The notes: a model not told the origin generated them from the sequence alone. Positions 10,174-22,373 are shown, counted from the stretch's first letter. The stretch is 64,000 bases of DNA from Mesocentrotus franciscanus (GCA_037976565.1 CP137680.1:25803403-25867402), one strand, 5' to 3'. Made by a program: numbers and translations.

Positions 10174-11012
10174 CGCTATTTGAAATATAATTTACCGGGA
10201 GCACCGGTAAATTTTGATTATTCGATTTTCTCGAAAGCAGAAATGTTTTAGGGGCTAAATTTTCTAGTGCTGATAATACATCCACAGTAGCATCCTAATA
10301 TCAACATTTTAAAGAATTACTATCCATCCAATTTTCAAAATTTCCCAAAACTTTGCGTTACCTTTAATCAACTTATAATTAATTTCAAAACCTCACCTTA
10401 CTTTCAGAGGAGCAGGTCGAGTCATACTTTAACATGATCATTGTATGGTTTTTTAATTGGTTTGTTTAAAAAAATATAAAAATACAGCTTAAAGGTAGTG
10501 TATCCCTTTTGCAGCCAACATCAAATTATGTAGAGCTTTGCGGGAATTATGAATATGTCACGTATGTCCTTTCTGTGAAATTCAAATGTTAGTAGTGTCC
10601 TAATATTCAAATAATGCAAGCCTTGAAAAGAAACCCAGTTACTTTCTAGACTTCCCTGTCAGACACTACTGAGTGACTGACTGACTTCTTTTTTTCTTTG
10701 GTAATTACATACATAAAATGAACTGTAAAGGGTACATGAGCATTTGTCCACATCAATAACTTACTTCTTGTAATGGCCAAAATTAAACTGATTGAATCTT
10801 TGCGCAGCACAAAACATACGACAATTCGGTACAAGGGTCTGACAATCAGACTATTGAATTAAAAGAGCGCGCTCGCTATAAAATTCACACAAGAAAAAGA
10901 CATTTTCAAGCCCTTCTGTTTTGAGGGAAGTTCTAAATTAGTATTATCTTTGAAATGCCATTGGAATTTAACCTTTTTCATTTTTTGGGCCTTCAAATGG
11001 GAAATAGTATCT
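10174..11012. other. Non-coding stretch with one small hairpin
   Basis: AATTTACCGG...CCGGTAAATT at about 10189-10214 forms a short stem. Otherwise nothing is recognised. Confidence 0.5.
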
Positions 11013-11239
11013 TTAAAGATAAAGACCAGTTCTGGTCATGCGATTGCATTGTGAAAGAAACGTTGTGGAATCGATCAGAAAAGGTTGATCATCTAGTATA
11101 TAAGTATTGGTGTGTACTGCAAGGTTCTGGAATCATCAAAATGATAAGAAATTTGGCCCAGTCTTGGTAAAGTTACAAGCACTGTACATAGAACGATGTA
11201 TATGGGGCTACGCGACACGTGCGCGCATGTGCGCAATTA

Positions 11240-11345
11240 AGTAATATTGACTGCCTTCAGGGCAATACGACATATATCGCCGAACCGAAGGTGAGGGTGA
11301 TATGTGACAAGTCGTATTGCCCTGAATTAGGCAGTCAATATTACT
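11240..11345. mobile_element. Small foldback element
   Basis: AGTAATATTGACTGCC (11240-11255) is the exact reverse complement of GGCAGTCAATATTACT (11330-11345). A second inner pair, AGGGCAATACGAC / GTCGTATTGCCCT, extends the stem. Confidence 0.8.
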
Positions 11346-11884
11346 ATTATTAACCACATCAGACATCTAGAGCAAACAAGTAACTCTTACTATCTTATAC
11401 TCTTAAATTATGTAAAATATGGTAGCCTACACTGCACAGGGTTTCCTAGCATGAAAAGTTGCAAAAACATCGTCAAACCAGCAGTGTTCATCTAGTGCGT
11501 GACGAAATTTTCGATACACTGCAAACAGTGTGCCTTGGGTGTGATTATTACGTCACAATAGAATGCGCGCAAAGTGCGCAGGGTCTCATACGCGTAATAG
11601 ATGCGCAAAGAAAATTTTAAAAAACCCGGATGTTGGCTTTACATTATTGCCCACGAGTTTAACACGCATTTTGCCATTGACTTTCCAGAATGGCCAATAA
11701 TATTTGTTCATTGGTTTACCGTGTAATAATATTGACCGGCATATTACACACAAAATCCCATTGACTTTTCTGAGCGGTCAATATTTGTTTCTCGCGCGTA
11801 GTTTTGTTGGCTTATCAATTAAACTTAGAGGGCAATACAATTTGAAAATTGCCCTGCTCAGATGTCTGATACGGTTAATAATAT
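11343..11884. mobile_element. ~540-bp TIR element nested in a TTAA element
   Basis: ATTATTAACCACATCAGACA on the left pairs with TGTCTGATACGGTTAATAAT on the right, a terminal inverted repeat of about 26 bp. The interior holds AGGGCAATACA / TTGCCCT close to the right end, echoing the adjoining foldback. The target duplication is unclear. Confidence 0.65.
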
Positions 11885-12062
11885 CTATTTGGTCCCAATA
11901 GATATAATAATTTACTAAATATATCAATTAGTAGGGGGTTTCCCGGCAAAATTTATATCATCACGTATTAGTCAAAACATATTGTTTCACATGATTGGTA
12001 ATGAGAGCTTCTATTTATTTTTTTGAGAGGGGGGCAATTCCAAAACTGGTCTTTACCTTTAA

Positions 12063-12849
12063 AGGCTAAAACTATTTGTTTTACCGGTAAATTTTTTTTT
12101 TTAACGAATAAATCCCTCAAAAAAGTGGGGTAACTCAAGTTGGATTGATACCAGTATAGCTTTCTTGTCATGGCATAATCATCGCGATCGCGTTGAGTAC
12201 TATCATTAACAATTAAGTGTGTTTATTGCTTTTCAAAATGATACCATACTTGTTTTGATTTTGCAGCCATGGAGTGAAAAGTACATCATAATAATTGGCA
12301 GGGTCAAAGTGAAAAGTTGCAAAATGGACTGGTAAGCACTGGCATTGTTATGCAGAGCACTTTTCTTTCTTTGACAAAAGAGAGCCTGATTTGTGTTAAT
12401 GACAGTGGGGATATTGTTCCCAAGTGGTCATCAATAAATGCCTAATTCTAAAGAATCTGAAATTGAAATTCATGCACTATGGTAACATGTCAGGAATTTA
12501 TGAATTGCTCTGTGCTAGGGAGAGTTTTACAAGTGAAAGTTTTAAGATTTTTAAAACTATGTCTGATTTTTTTTCTTTGAATATCAAACTGTCAATATTT
12601 GAACTACATGATGCTTGATAATATGGATCAACATTTTCAATTTGTGCACATTATAATTCTGACAAATTTGATTGAATGTGCATCTTTGAGATGAAAAATA
12701 CATTTCTGTTGAACAATGCCAACCAATACAATAGGCTGATAATAGAAACAAGCTTTTCTTTGAAGTAGATATTAATTGAACATTACAAGTATGGCCAATA
12801 ATTTTATCACTCTATAGAAACCAGGAAGCTTGCAGATAACAATCATATA
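12063..12849. other. AT-rich non-coding stretch
   Basis: No gene, RNA or structured repeat recognised. Confidence 0.5.
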
Positions 12850-13930
12850 AGACCCCATTCTCACTCACTTTGCTGGATGGATCTACGCTAGACCAATCCA
12901 CTGGACGCTCCAGAGATACGGTTCGTTTGGGTTCATACTCATCATAATTTTTACCCTGATGAGACACGTCATTCCATAGCAACAGGAACGGTTCCTGATG
13001 CTATTATAGCATCCATGGGTCATTTTCGCGCATAATCAAAATGTATGTACGGCTTGTGGTTTGTTTTGTTTCCATCACAATATTACTATTTATTATTTAT
13101 TATTATCTTTCCCTTTCTCATTCTTTATCTTTACCATTCTATCACCTTCTCTTTCTATCTATCCTAATGTTATTCTTTTTCCCCCTTCTTTCATCTCTTA
13201 TGATATTCTTTATTGTTTATCATTCTATCATTGTTTTTTTCTATCTTTCTCATGTTATTCTTTGTTTTTTCTTCTATAATTTTCTGTTTATGTTTTTCTC
13301 ATGTTATTCTTTATTTTTTCATCTTTCATCTTCTCTTCTATCTTTGAATTTTCGATTATTTAGAATTTTTTCTTTCTGTCTTTCCTTACGTTAGTCTTTA
13401 TTTTTCCTCTTTCACTTCTTATGTTATTCTTTGTTTTATTATTCTATCATTTTCTCTTCTTTCCTTTCCTTATGCTATCCTTTGTTTCTGCCTTCTATCA
13501 CTTTTCTTTTGTTATTCTTTGTTTTTATCATTCTATCATTTTTCTTCCTATCATTTCTTATTTTATTCTTTGTTTTTCCTTCTATCACCTTCTCTTATGT
13601 TATTTTATTTTTTTATTATTCTATCATTTTCTATCTATCTTTCCTTATATTATTCTCTTTTTTTATTCTTGTACTCTTACATGTATCTCTTTCTCTCTTT
13701 CATTATTTTCCAGCCAAAACACACTCACTTCCTGGCATGGTTTGGATTCACACTGCACGCTAGATCAGTCTGGAGTGGTCTAGGAAGCGAACGGGTCCAG
13801 AAGACCACATGGCGAAGCGATATTCTGGGTCAGTCCAGAAGATCGCTTCCTGGCACTGTTGTGCGTTCTCACTCACTGTTAGACCGATCTAGCGTAGATT
13901 GGTCCAGAAAGTGAGTGAGAATGGGCGTCT
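12850..13930. mobile_element. 1.08-kb TIR element with pyrimidine-rich core
   Basis: The left end (12850-12895, containing CCATTCTCACTCACTTTGCT and ATCTACGCTAGACC) is the near-perfect reverse complement of the right end (13880-13930, containing GATCTAGCGTAGATTGG and AAGTGAGTGAGAATGGG): arms of about 45 bp. Just inside the right end, AGGAAGCGA and TCGCTTCCT form a second stem. No transposase is encoded; the several overlapping open frames at 13041-13914 are Phe/Leu/Ser translations of the core. The target duplication was not resolved. Confidence 0.8.
13075..13715. repeat. Degenerate pyrimidine-rich minisatellite
   Basis: Variants of ATGTTATTCTTTGTTTTT and TTCTATCATTTTCT alternate through about 640 bp with T+C far above the surroundings. 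Overlapping plus-strand frames here lack protein-like features. It forms the core of the 12850-13930 TIR element. Confidence 0.75.
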
Positions 13931-14182
13931 AAGTTTTAGGTCAACTGCGTATCGGACAATTAAAATAATTAACACAAAGCGCCTCTCTGGATCTGGGATA
14001 TACATGTACAAGCACTACGCCAGAAAATTTAGTGATGTTTTGATGACGTCACATCAAGGACCATTCCTGCGTAAGCAGACAACATCCTACTACTAATGAA
14101 CATATTTTCAGTGCAATTATTTCTCAATAATTAGAGTTAATGTAGATTGATTTTAAACATGAATGTATTTCACATACCGGTA

Positions 14183-14586
14183 TGGGTCATTCCATGAGGT
14201 TGGAGCAAAAAAATATAAAAATGTCCATGTAACGTTGGTATGAGATCTTCTACTACACATGGAAGATGAAATCATCTGTTGAAGATATTTATGCAATGAA
14301 TTTATATAGTAGTGCCCTGCCAGAATCGTTGCTATTCTTCAAAATCTTTGCTTAATACACATTACTCTTTTTACTAGCATTACATGGACACCATATTCAT
14401 ATAACATTACATAAACTTTGGGTCAATAATATTTATTCACCATGAAGCTTGAGTACTTCTGAAGATAGTTGGCTATGCTTTTTATGCAAAACTCAATTTG
14501 AGCAAACATTGTTACAGTTGGTAGGAGACATAGTTTCTCACTTCTGGTATGTCACAAAAATTGCCCCAACTTCGTGGAATGACCCA
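14183..14586. mobile_element. 404-bp TA-flanked MITE
   Basis: Ends TGGGTCATTCCATGAGGTTG and CAACTTCGTGGAATGACCCA form an inverted repeat of about 26 bp with three differences. TA lies outside each end (14181-14182, 14587-14588). The terminal TGGGTCATTCC resembles the GGGCCATTCC end of 568-1343. No coding sequence; the frame at 14449-14796 crosses the element boundary. Confidence 0.8.
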
Positions 14587-14588
14587 TA

Positions 14589-15780
14589 TGTTAAAAGGGA
14601 AGTGATGCTGATGCTGATAGTTATAATCTTTTGCATAGAAACATTCAGGGCAAGGATAAATGATGGATTAAAAAAACCACAAAAATATCAGCCCACTCTT
14701 GAATGCCTGTTGAACAATATAATGGACGGTGTTTTTTCCCCGATTGAAAAGCTGCACACGCATTGGTGTACATGTACTGTACATGTAGCTGAGTGAACAA
14801 TGATGTCTTTCATACAAGCCATAGTGAAGCTACAACCAATATCTTTATTTTTCATCAAAATGAAACCATGTCCGAAATTTAGAAATGAACAGATCAAACA
14901 GTTACAACTTACAATGACGCTGGTGAAGTAATAAATAAGTGCAGATGAGACAACGAAACAGAATATTGTCTGCTTATGCTAATTTGATCCCTTGAGTTAC
15001 ACTGTACGTCACGAATCTCGGCAAGATCTCTTTAAGTGCGAAAGTGGGGCAGTATCTTACCTTTTTGAAATTGATAATAATCATTACTCCGAATGTTTCC
15101 AGACAGGAAATTTTAGGTATTCGATCTAACCTTCCTTCCCTTATGCAATGATACAGATTGAATCAATGCACCTTTACTTTAATCTTAGTGCATACAATTA
15201 AGGAAGAGAAATTATTTTGAAGAATTACTACATGTATTTCATATTATTTCTTATAAGTTCTTTGGTCTATTTATGTATCGCACTGTGTAAGCAATAAGGT
15301 ATTTGACTTTCCCTGGATATGGATTACAGTAGTAATATATTACAGTGTGATATCACAGAGCTCATGGCCTACTGAAGATCTAACTAAACAAATTGAAACA
15401 ATGACTATTAAATTCAAACTCTATAAGACATGGCTTCCAGAATACCCCCAATCCTGCTAACTGTTATGTGTCACTTTGACCCTTTATGTTTGCTTGATAA
15501 TAGTCATAATACAGCTTTGAACTTGGGAGTGGAAAAGTACTGGCTAGAGTGTTTAACTCCATGGTTTAAACACATGAATGGGCAAAAAGGAGTCATACAA
15601 AAGGCCTCACAGTGTATGTAGTGGTACAAGTACATCGACCATGTAGTTTCCTATTAAAATACAGAAGGGATTAACTGTGGACACACAAGCACTCATAATC
15701 CCAAAACATTTAAGCTGCTTACTTCTGCCTTTGTTGCTGATGAGTGATAGGAAAAATACCTGAAGACTACCTACCCTGTT
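14589..15780. other. Non-coding stretch, no gene recognised
   Basis: AT-rich, with a palindromic GTACATGTACTGTACATGTA at about 14768-14787. Open frames here have no recognisable domains. Confidence 0.5.
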
Positions 15781-15784
15781 CTAG

Positions 15785-15837
15785 ATACATGTACATGTAT
15801 GTTTTCATGTACATGTATGTTTTCATGTACATGTAAC
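15785..15837. repeat. 18-bp tandem repeat, three copies
   Basis: The unit is GTACATGTATGTTTTCAT. The minus-strand frame over it gives a repeated HVHEN motif that should not be read as protein. Confidence 0.85.
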
Positions 15838-15879
15838 GTATATTGGTTTGTTGAGCTACATGTACCGGTATGTTGACAT

Positions 15880-16060
15880 CTTTCATTTAACCCTTCACAA
15901 AGTGAGTTTTGAAGAAAATGGCAGGAATAATAACAAAAAATACTATGTTCTTGACCTGTGTCAAGACAATAATTGATTATTGTGCTATATGGACATCTGG
16001 ACCTAAAATTGACTTTATTGTAAAAAGAATTCAAACTACAAGACTGGTTTGAACAAAGAG
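15880..16060 (+). pseudogene. LINE reverse-transcriptase C-terminal remnant
   Basis: A plus-strand frame broken by lesions reads IDYCAIW followed by KRIQTTRLV, resembling the thumb/C-terminal 'DYC..VW....RIQ..Q.RA' signature of CR1/Jockey-type reverse transcriptases. It is short and ancient. It may belong to a different insertion from the RNase H LINE that follows. Confidence 0.4.
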
Positions 16061-16084
16061 TTTTCAAACTATCAAAAAACTAAA

Positions 16085-18000
16085 GTATCCCTGCACTCTT
16101 CAGCAACAGTACTAGATCAAATCTTTCGGGAATTAGACTGAAAGAAACAATTCCAAACAAATCATACATTTCTAGGTATCCTGTTCGACAGAAACTCACA
16201 TGGAACGACTATATTCAAAACATTAGAAACAGATGCAGAAAGGTACCGGTACTTAACATCCTGAAGAGTGTAGCAGGTACCAGTTGGGAAACAACACTAA
16301 AACTGTACTCGTGCTCCATTGATCTTTGATTAGATCACTACTAGACTATGGATGTGAGGCTTACGATTCAGCGAGTGAAGTACAACATTTCTAGATTCAA
16401 TAAAATAGACGTCCTTACAAATATGCCCAAGTGCACTGCACGGTACATCCCTTGCAGCCCTACAGGTTAATATGAATGAACCCCCTCTAGAGCTCAGAAG
16501 AAAAATGCGAACTGACAAGTACCACGCCCTTTCCCAAATTAAAAAACATTGAAGTGAACGTCCAACCATGTTGGCAATTAAAAAAAATTAAAAAGTAAGA
16601 TAACCATTTGAAATGCGAATAAAACATGCAGGAAACAATAGAAGACACTACGGAGAATTTAATAGTATTAATACCCTTCCCCATTCTCTTCTGGTATACC
16701 AAAAGCTTCTTTGTACTGACTAAATCATTAAAGGGGAATTAACCTCAAACTACATGATAATTTCAATTTGAAGGCCATTTAAAACATTATCTGAAAAATT
16801 TAAAACATCATACATTTGACAAAAGGGAGGACGTAACTCTTCTTCAGAATCCTTCGTCTTTCGTGGCTCTGAGAATTTTCAGTACGTCGCCATTGTGTTT
16901 GCGCACTCCCGTTCTGTGACGTATCACATGGATTCTACTGCTAATGCGTACATACCTTTCCCTGCTGTAAACTGTAAAATGATCACCGCAGATCACAATG
17001 TTTTTTCCTGTCGTACTTGTACTTTTTGTCCAGAAATTTCTCCACCTTCAGAGCTGCTATCTGTAACTTGAATATTTCATTGCGATTGTGTTGGTCTGGA
17101 AACCAACGAAATGACTTCCCATTGGTTTTCGATGAACAATTATTACAACCAAACATTTAGCAGTACACCATGTTTGACGTGTATTGCATATAACGCGAGC
17201 ACCACGTGCTACATCAGTTCTCCTTGCGATACGTCAAAACCCAGAAATTTTGAAGGGAAATATCGACAAAATGGCAGCTTCCTTGGGTAGCAGACGACGT
17301 CGTAAATATGACGAAGTAGGGTCTCTTTATTGTACTTGAAAGACGATATTATTTGGCCTACAGCAATGCTTTTTACATCAAATGAAACAATGTTTTACGC
17401 TCTATGTCATGATAATGCTTCATAGTCGAGAGGTTAATTCCCCTAATTTAAGAAAAAGTGATGACCCGATCAAAAATAGACTAACAAGTTTGGAACTTCA
17501 TCAATTCAAAATTCAAAACACTCTCCACATGTACACAGATGGATCCAAAACCCATCAGGCTTAGCATCCACATCACTTTACGTGCCATATTTCTCAATTA
17601 CACAGTCAAGCCAAATGCCTCGCAAACAACACTTCCAACTTATGAGCCAAACTAGCTGCACATTGCATGATCAATTGCCATGTTATGGATAGAACACCTT
17701 ACACACAATGTAACCTAATTTCTTTAAAGTTTCCTGATGATAATTTTGCAAATGATATCATATACGATTATACCGTTATTAAAAAGGTACCCAAATGTAT
17801 CTACAAAGGATCCCATTGAACTGTGGCATTAATGGAAATGAAATAGCAGATCACATCGCAAAACAAGCACTACAGGATGAAATCAAAATACAAAATTGGT
17901 TATGTTTATCTGAAATAAAAGCGTTGATAAAATCAGAACTGGAATCAAAGATGGCAAAATCATATTGACACAAGACCTTTCAAACCAACAGTTTACATAA
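16085..18000 (+). mobile_element. Ancient RNase H-bearing LINE, 5'-truncated, split by insertion
   Basis: Decayed plus-strand coding sequence shows, in order, a thumb signature (TFLGILFDRKLTWNDYIQNI near 16170-16220), traces of LLDYGCEAYDS near 16340-16370, a YTDGSK RNase H start near 17532-17550 and an RNase H end, PSHCGINGNEIADHIAKQA, near 17815-17870. This RT-RNase H order is known for I/Jockey-type non-LTR retrotransposons with RNase H domains. All parts carry stops and frameshifts. A DNA element (16732-17447) interrupts it between RT and RNase H. The 5' endonuclease part is absent and the 3' boundary is uncertain. Confidence 0.7.
16732..17447. mobile_element. 716-bp TTAA-target element inserted in the RNase H LINE
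   Basis: AGGGGAATTAACCTC at the left end and GAGGTTAATTCCCCT at the right end are perfect 15-bp inverted repeats; three extra bases (AAT) precede the right flank. TTAA flanks both sides (16728-16731 and 17448-17451). LINE sequence resumes on either side. The AGGGG terminus with a TTAA target resembles Kolobok-type elements. No transposase is present. Confidence 0.7.
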
Positions 18001-20960
18001 CTTTGCACACTTAACAGAGACAGCGAAGTAATCATTCAGACTCAGATGTTGGATTAAATGCAGACTCCGCCAAAATATGGTCATCCCAAACAACCCCAAA
18101 AAAAAAAAAAATGTAACTAGGGAACAACCCCTGAATTGAAACAATTATCTATTATTAAATAGAATTCCCAAAATATACAATAAAATGAGCAATGTTGATA
18201 ACAGAAAGTAATATAGTTAACTCCAGCAAAATAATACAACTCCTAATTATAACAACAACAAAAAACAGTCCAAAAAGCTAAAGTTAGCTTCATTCATAGA
18301 ATGAGTCCACTTTGAGCTTTAGCCCTGCCCTTTAACCCCTCCCCCTTTTTCCTTTCTTTCGTTTTTCTTCTCACATACCGCGCATGTTGCAATGCCCTCA
18401 AATTTTGTATTTTTAGAAAATCCAATTAAAAATATAAATATAATTAAACAAAGCCAGCAATTGTCTCAATTGAGATCCATGCCATCAGCGCAGTAGTCCC
18501 TTCACCAGATACAACTACTAGACTCTAGAGTTGCCTAGGCCCATGATCTGACTGAGAAGACTATGCAACGCAATGCGCCAGTCTGGCAGGAAAGTGTTGA
18601 ATACCACTGAACTTGCCTGCTATGGACCAGTGGATCTAAGCACACATACATGTAGCTGCATCGCTATCCTGGCTGTGTATTAAAACCCGTTTTATTGATC
18701 TCAACATTTCAAACATCACTGTACAGAACTAAACTGATTTCACTCAAAATCGGTACTTTAGTGACAATTGATGACACCTAAATAGCAGTAAAATACAATT
18801 TTTTCAACTCACCGATGTTAGAAAGAATAATTTAAAAATTAAAATCGTGAGTCCACTGTCAAACTTGCTTACAGTTTTATCGGCACGATTGTGTGCATTT
18901 GTGAAATTGCTGCCTATTACATGGTACAGCGCTAGAGGTCCATACGCAGTATTGACTCTCCATGCTTTGCTGGAGTGGATCTAAGATCCATCTCCTCTTT
19001 GAGTTTTATCCTCCCAAAAGTTTCAAAAAAACATACCGGTAGATCTAGACCTAGGTCTATGTATAAATATTTTTCAAAATGACACTGAAGCAGACATTGC
19101 AGAACAGTGGAAGATGCACAGAAGTGTTGTCAGTGACTGTTACTTAAAGTTTGCATTTATTTTTATCAGAATTGCAAGCGCGAGCTAGTTGAGGGTCGAA
19201 GCCAAAGCCTTTCTTTGCCTTTCCCTGGCTTATGCCTAGACCAAAAGCTTCAGTCTCTGATATCGATGGTTGTTCCACTGAGATTGCATCTGGCTCCTCT
19301 GACCGCCTCTATACATAGACTGAAGTACGGCTATGTGGTAGTGTGCGGAACGAATGGTTCGGTTGAGCGCGATGAATGAGATATGCAACGAGTTTCTCAC
19401 TCTTTACGTCTTCATATATCCACTCTGGCTGCAATATTACACTGAATCTTATTAAGAATTAAAAATAACATGGAAACATCCACTTTGACTTACGATAGCT
19501 TGCTCATTTAGATCCTAAATTAATGATTAATCCGAGAGGTCTTATGGTCAACATGATTTGTTGTCAGCCATCTTGGCTTCGAACGTCCAATAGCTACGTA
19601 TGAGTCTCACCGGCGTGAGCCGGTGATGTTTGAATATTCATAAGCCTTATATCAAACACGTGCTCTGATTGGCCATTGGGCTTGTTTTGGTCGGTTGACC
19701 CGGAAATATATCGGCCGGGTCATGTCATAGAGTACCCGTTCGGCCATGAACGTACCGTTTCATGGTTCTGAGATTTAAAAAATTGGATAATTCATATACG
19801 TAAGTCCGTAAATTTCGCATTTGGAAATAGGTAATAATTCTTTGTTAACTGTACATAGGAGTATAATATACATAGATTATTTCTATCTGATTTATAAATC
19901 AGAAAATTAGATCTAAATAAAGAAAATCGGGGGAGAAACTGTCTGCAGCAAAGTGCTGTAGAATTGGCTCTATCTCTCTTTATAGTGCGAGGCGTACTAA
20001 TTACCGTCTGCGTATGGGGAATGTCAACAAATGTCAGTTTTATTAAAGAATGACCCATACCAGACGGTTATTTCTGTCTAGCTTATGCCATGCCATGCCA
20101 GTGAGCTAGAAATCTCACTTCCTATTGTCTACGGAACCATGCAGCCGACTCGTCGGCGAGCTCACCGGCGATGACACGCTATACCTACTCCACCTCAAAG
20201 CACACAAAACCAGTGCATCATACCCGACTCAGTCAGTCACGATCAAGACCACATTTTCATACAAAACATCTGCCATCATATAGTAAAACAGTAACAAAAA
20301 CATCAATAAACAACTTACGGAAATAGACAAGATGAAAAGTCTTCATTCAGAAGGAGTTTTGGACATGTTTGACAGACATTTCGTGAAACACGGCCTACGC
20401 TCTGTCATCTGATGACGATCAGCTGAAATTCTATTGTAGTCTACGTTAAAGGCGTTATTTGTAATTGTTTGTTTACAATCTATTTCAACGATGCCTTGTT
20501 ACTTGTTACCCCCTTCACTGGCTTCAGATTAAACAAAATACTCTAACTTGCTTCGATCCAACTTCCATCCAAAATACTATTCCATTTTTTGTCATTCAGT
20601 TTTATGAAATAACAGGCATACTGATGCCGTTGCAAAGTCTTTACATGTATTGTACTTCTACGTTGATACAAACTTATGAATGGGGCATGTCACTGTCAGC
20701 TGAAAACGGATTGTCAAATTAATATTAGAATTATATATCAGTGAATCAATGAATATAACTATAACCTATTAATTTTATCACGACCAACAAAGAGCATTAC
20801 GTAAGAGAAAACATAGACTTATAATATTATCCATGGTAATCGCCAACATTAGTGTATGGGTAGGCCCACATTTCACAAGTGGTGACGAAGTTGCGGGTGT
20901 GGACGTCTTGCACGAAAATGATCTCTCATAACAGTTTTCAAAATAAAAATATGGCTTATC
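18001..20960. other. Long stretch without recognised gene
   Basis: Contents include a poly-A run at about 18099-18110, a CT-rich patch at 18330-18372, and a clean hairpin TCACCGGC-GTGA-GCCGGTGA at 19607-19626. A donor-like GTAAGT lies on the minus strand near 20312 without a coding exon beside it. Nothing else is supported. Confidence 0.5.
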
Positions 20961-20962
20961 AT

Positions 20963-21060
20963 AAAATAAATGAACACCTGTCTACAAAGACCACATTTTT
21001 GTTTCCCTTGAAAATGGTTTTTCATTGAAACCTGTACTATAGGCCCATTTTCGGGTACCA
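20963..21060. repeat. Degenerate relative of the 3125-3215 MITE
   Basis: CACCTGTCTACAAAGACCAC followed by TTTGTTTCCCTTG and ending near GAAACCTGTACTATAGG matches the 3125-3215 element in inverted orientation. Confidence 0.45.
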
Positions 21061-21488
21061 AAAAAAAAATTGTGCTCACTACCCCTGGCGCCTAAAGGGA
21101 GGGGGGTGGCGGTGGAAAAAAAATAACCCTTCCCATATATATATTGTTTTAGAAAAGAAAAGAAAAAGTTGTATAAAGTATTAAGAGAAATTCTCTGTAT
21201 TATATTCCAGAAGAGATGTGCAGTAGTACGTAAATTGTTGTCATTCCTGGTTATTGTAATCTTTACTTTTGCATTCAATTATCTATGTTACACTATTATT
21301 TTGAGATTTGTTATTCAATGTTTTAAACAAAATTGAGAATGATCCTATTTGTTTGGATTTTAATCAATAAAATTTGAATTGAATTATACAAAAATATATG
21401 GGGATGTTTATATCATGGGAAGGGCACGAAGATGAAAAGAGATCTGATTCATTTTGTCCACTTTTATCAAGCCTTCCAAATTGTTTTG
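21061..21488. other. Non-coding stretch, possible LINE 3' tail
   Basis: GGATTTTAATCAATAAAATT followed by TGAATTGAATT near 21355-21385 resembles a LINE or mRNA 3' end with an AATAAA signal, but no coding sequence precedes it. Confidence 0.3.
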
Positions 21489-21496
21489 AGGTAGAG

Positions 21497-22365
21497 CAGG
21501 GGCGGCGATTTCTTTTCATGACCGGGGGGCGGACGAAATGCGAGGGACGAGGGAGCAGTGGCGTAATGAGCAAAAACTTTGGGGGGGGCAGAAAAAAAAT
21601 CCGCAGCACCACCACTCTAACATGTTACCTGCAGGCCCCGCGGAACGTTTTTCAAATTGGGGGGCTAAAGTATTTACGATCAGGTAGAACAAAGCGAGCG
21701 ATGCAAGTGTAGCGTAATTTGGCGTGGGGTCCAGGGGGCGGAGCCCTCGGAAGCTCATGGGTTCTAGGCATTTAATAACGGTCAGATGAGCAGGGGCCTG
21801 CCTTAGGGCCCTTGGTTGGGTCCAGGCAGAGCCCCCGGAAGCTCAGGGAAAAATCATGCCATTTCAGCAACATTTGTAAATCACTGGTATCGAATTGGAA
21901 ATAAACCACGTTTGAATTTTATGGGGGCAACGGCCCCAAGCCCCATCAGTACGCCAGTGCGAGGGAGCATAGTGAACGAGAGGGGTGAAGGTGACGGAAG
22001 TGACTACCCCCTCACATGTTTTTGAAGTTTTGTTGTATTAAAAAATTACATTCCTTAGCAAAACTATAGTATAAAAACAAGCAATATACTTTTTCACACA
22101 TCACTTTTCTACGATATTTACTTGTACATTTTATTTTGAAGGATATTAAGCGAGGGTGCGTAGCTCCCGAGTGAGAACATTTTTGCATTTTAATTTGTCT
22201 AAACGCTGCACTCTTGGGCGCTCCAAAGCCTAAAAGTGTGTTGCAGTCTTTAGTCAGTATTTGCTATACATTTTTGGGGGCATTTTTCAAATTTCCCGGG
22301 GGGAGGGGACGATCCCCCTAAAAAAATTGTGAGGATGTGTCGCCCCCTCGGGATTGCCGCCCCTG
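21497..22365. mobile_element. hAT-like element with 8-bp target duplication (outer)
   Basis: The element starts CAGGGGCGGCGATT and ends GGATTGCCGCCCCTG, imperfect inverted termini. AGGTAGAG is duplicated exactly on both sides (21489-21496 and 22366-22373), the 8-bp length expected of hAT transposition. The interior is G-rich and non-coding; open frames are short and meaningless. It contains a second complete hAT-like element. Confidence 0.85.
21556..21959. mobile_element. 404-bp hAT-like MITE nested inside another
   Basis: Termini are CAGTGGCGTAATGAG and, inverted, CACTGGCGTACTGAT. CGAGGGAG is duplicated exactly at 21548-21555 and 21960-21967. It inserted into the outer element, so it is the younger of the two. 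Confidence 0.9.
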
Positions 22366-22373
22366 AGGTAGAG

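Larger units (their letters stand above)
11017..12058. mobile_element. 1.04-kb TTAA-target element carrying nested elements
   Basis: Left end AGATAAAGACCAGTTCTGG and right end CCAAAACTGGTCTTTACCT are inverted repeats of about 19 bp with two or three changes. TTAA is present on both sides (11013-11016 and 12059-12062). The interior includes the small foldback at 11240-11345 and the TIR element at about 11343-11884. No transposase frame is visible. This is the same target type as 5541-5916 and 16732-17447. Confidence 0.7.

Noticed and set aside
13041..13914. Overlapping hydrophobic frames resembling a multi-pass membrane protein
   Set aside because: They cover the pyrimidine core of a TIR element and exist in all three frames.
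6549..20312. Series of GTAAGT donors on the minus strand as exons of one gene
   Set aside because: The hexamer density is close to chance; only the site at 5141 is joined to an acceptor and an open frame.
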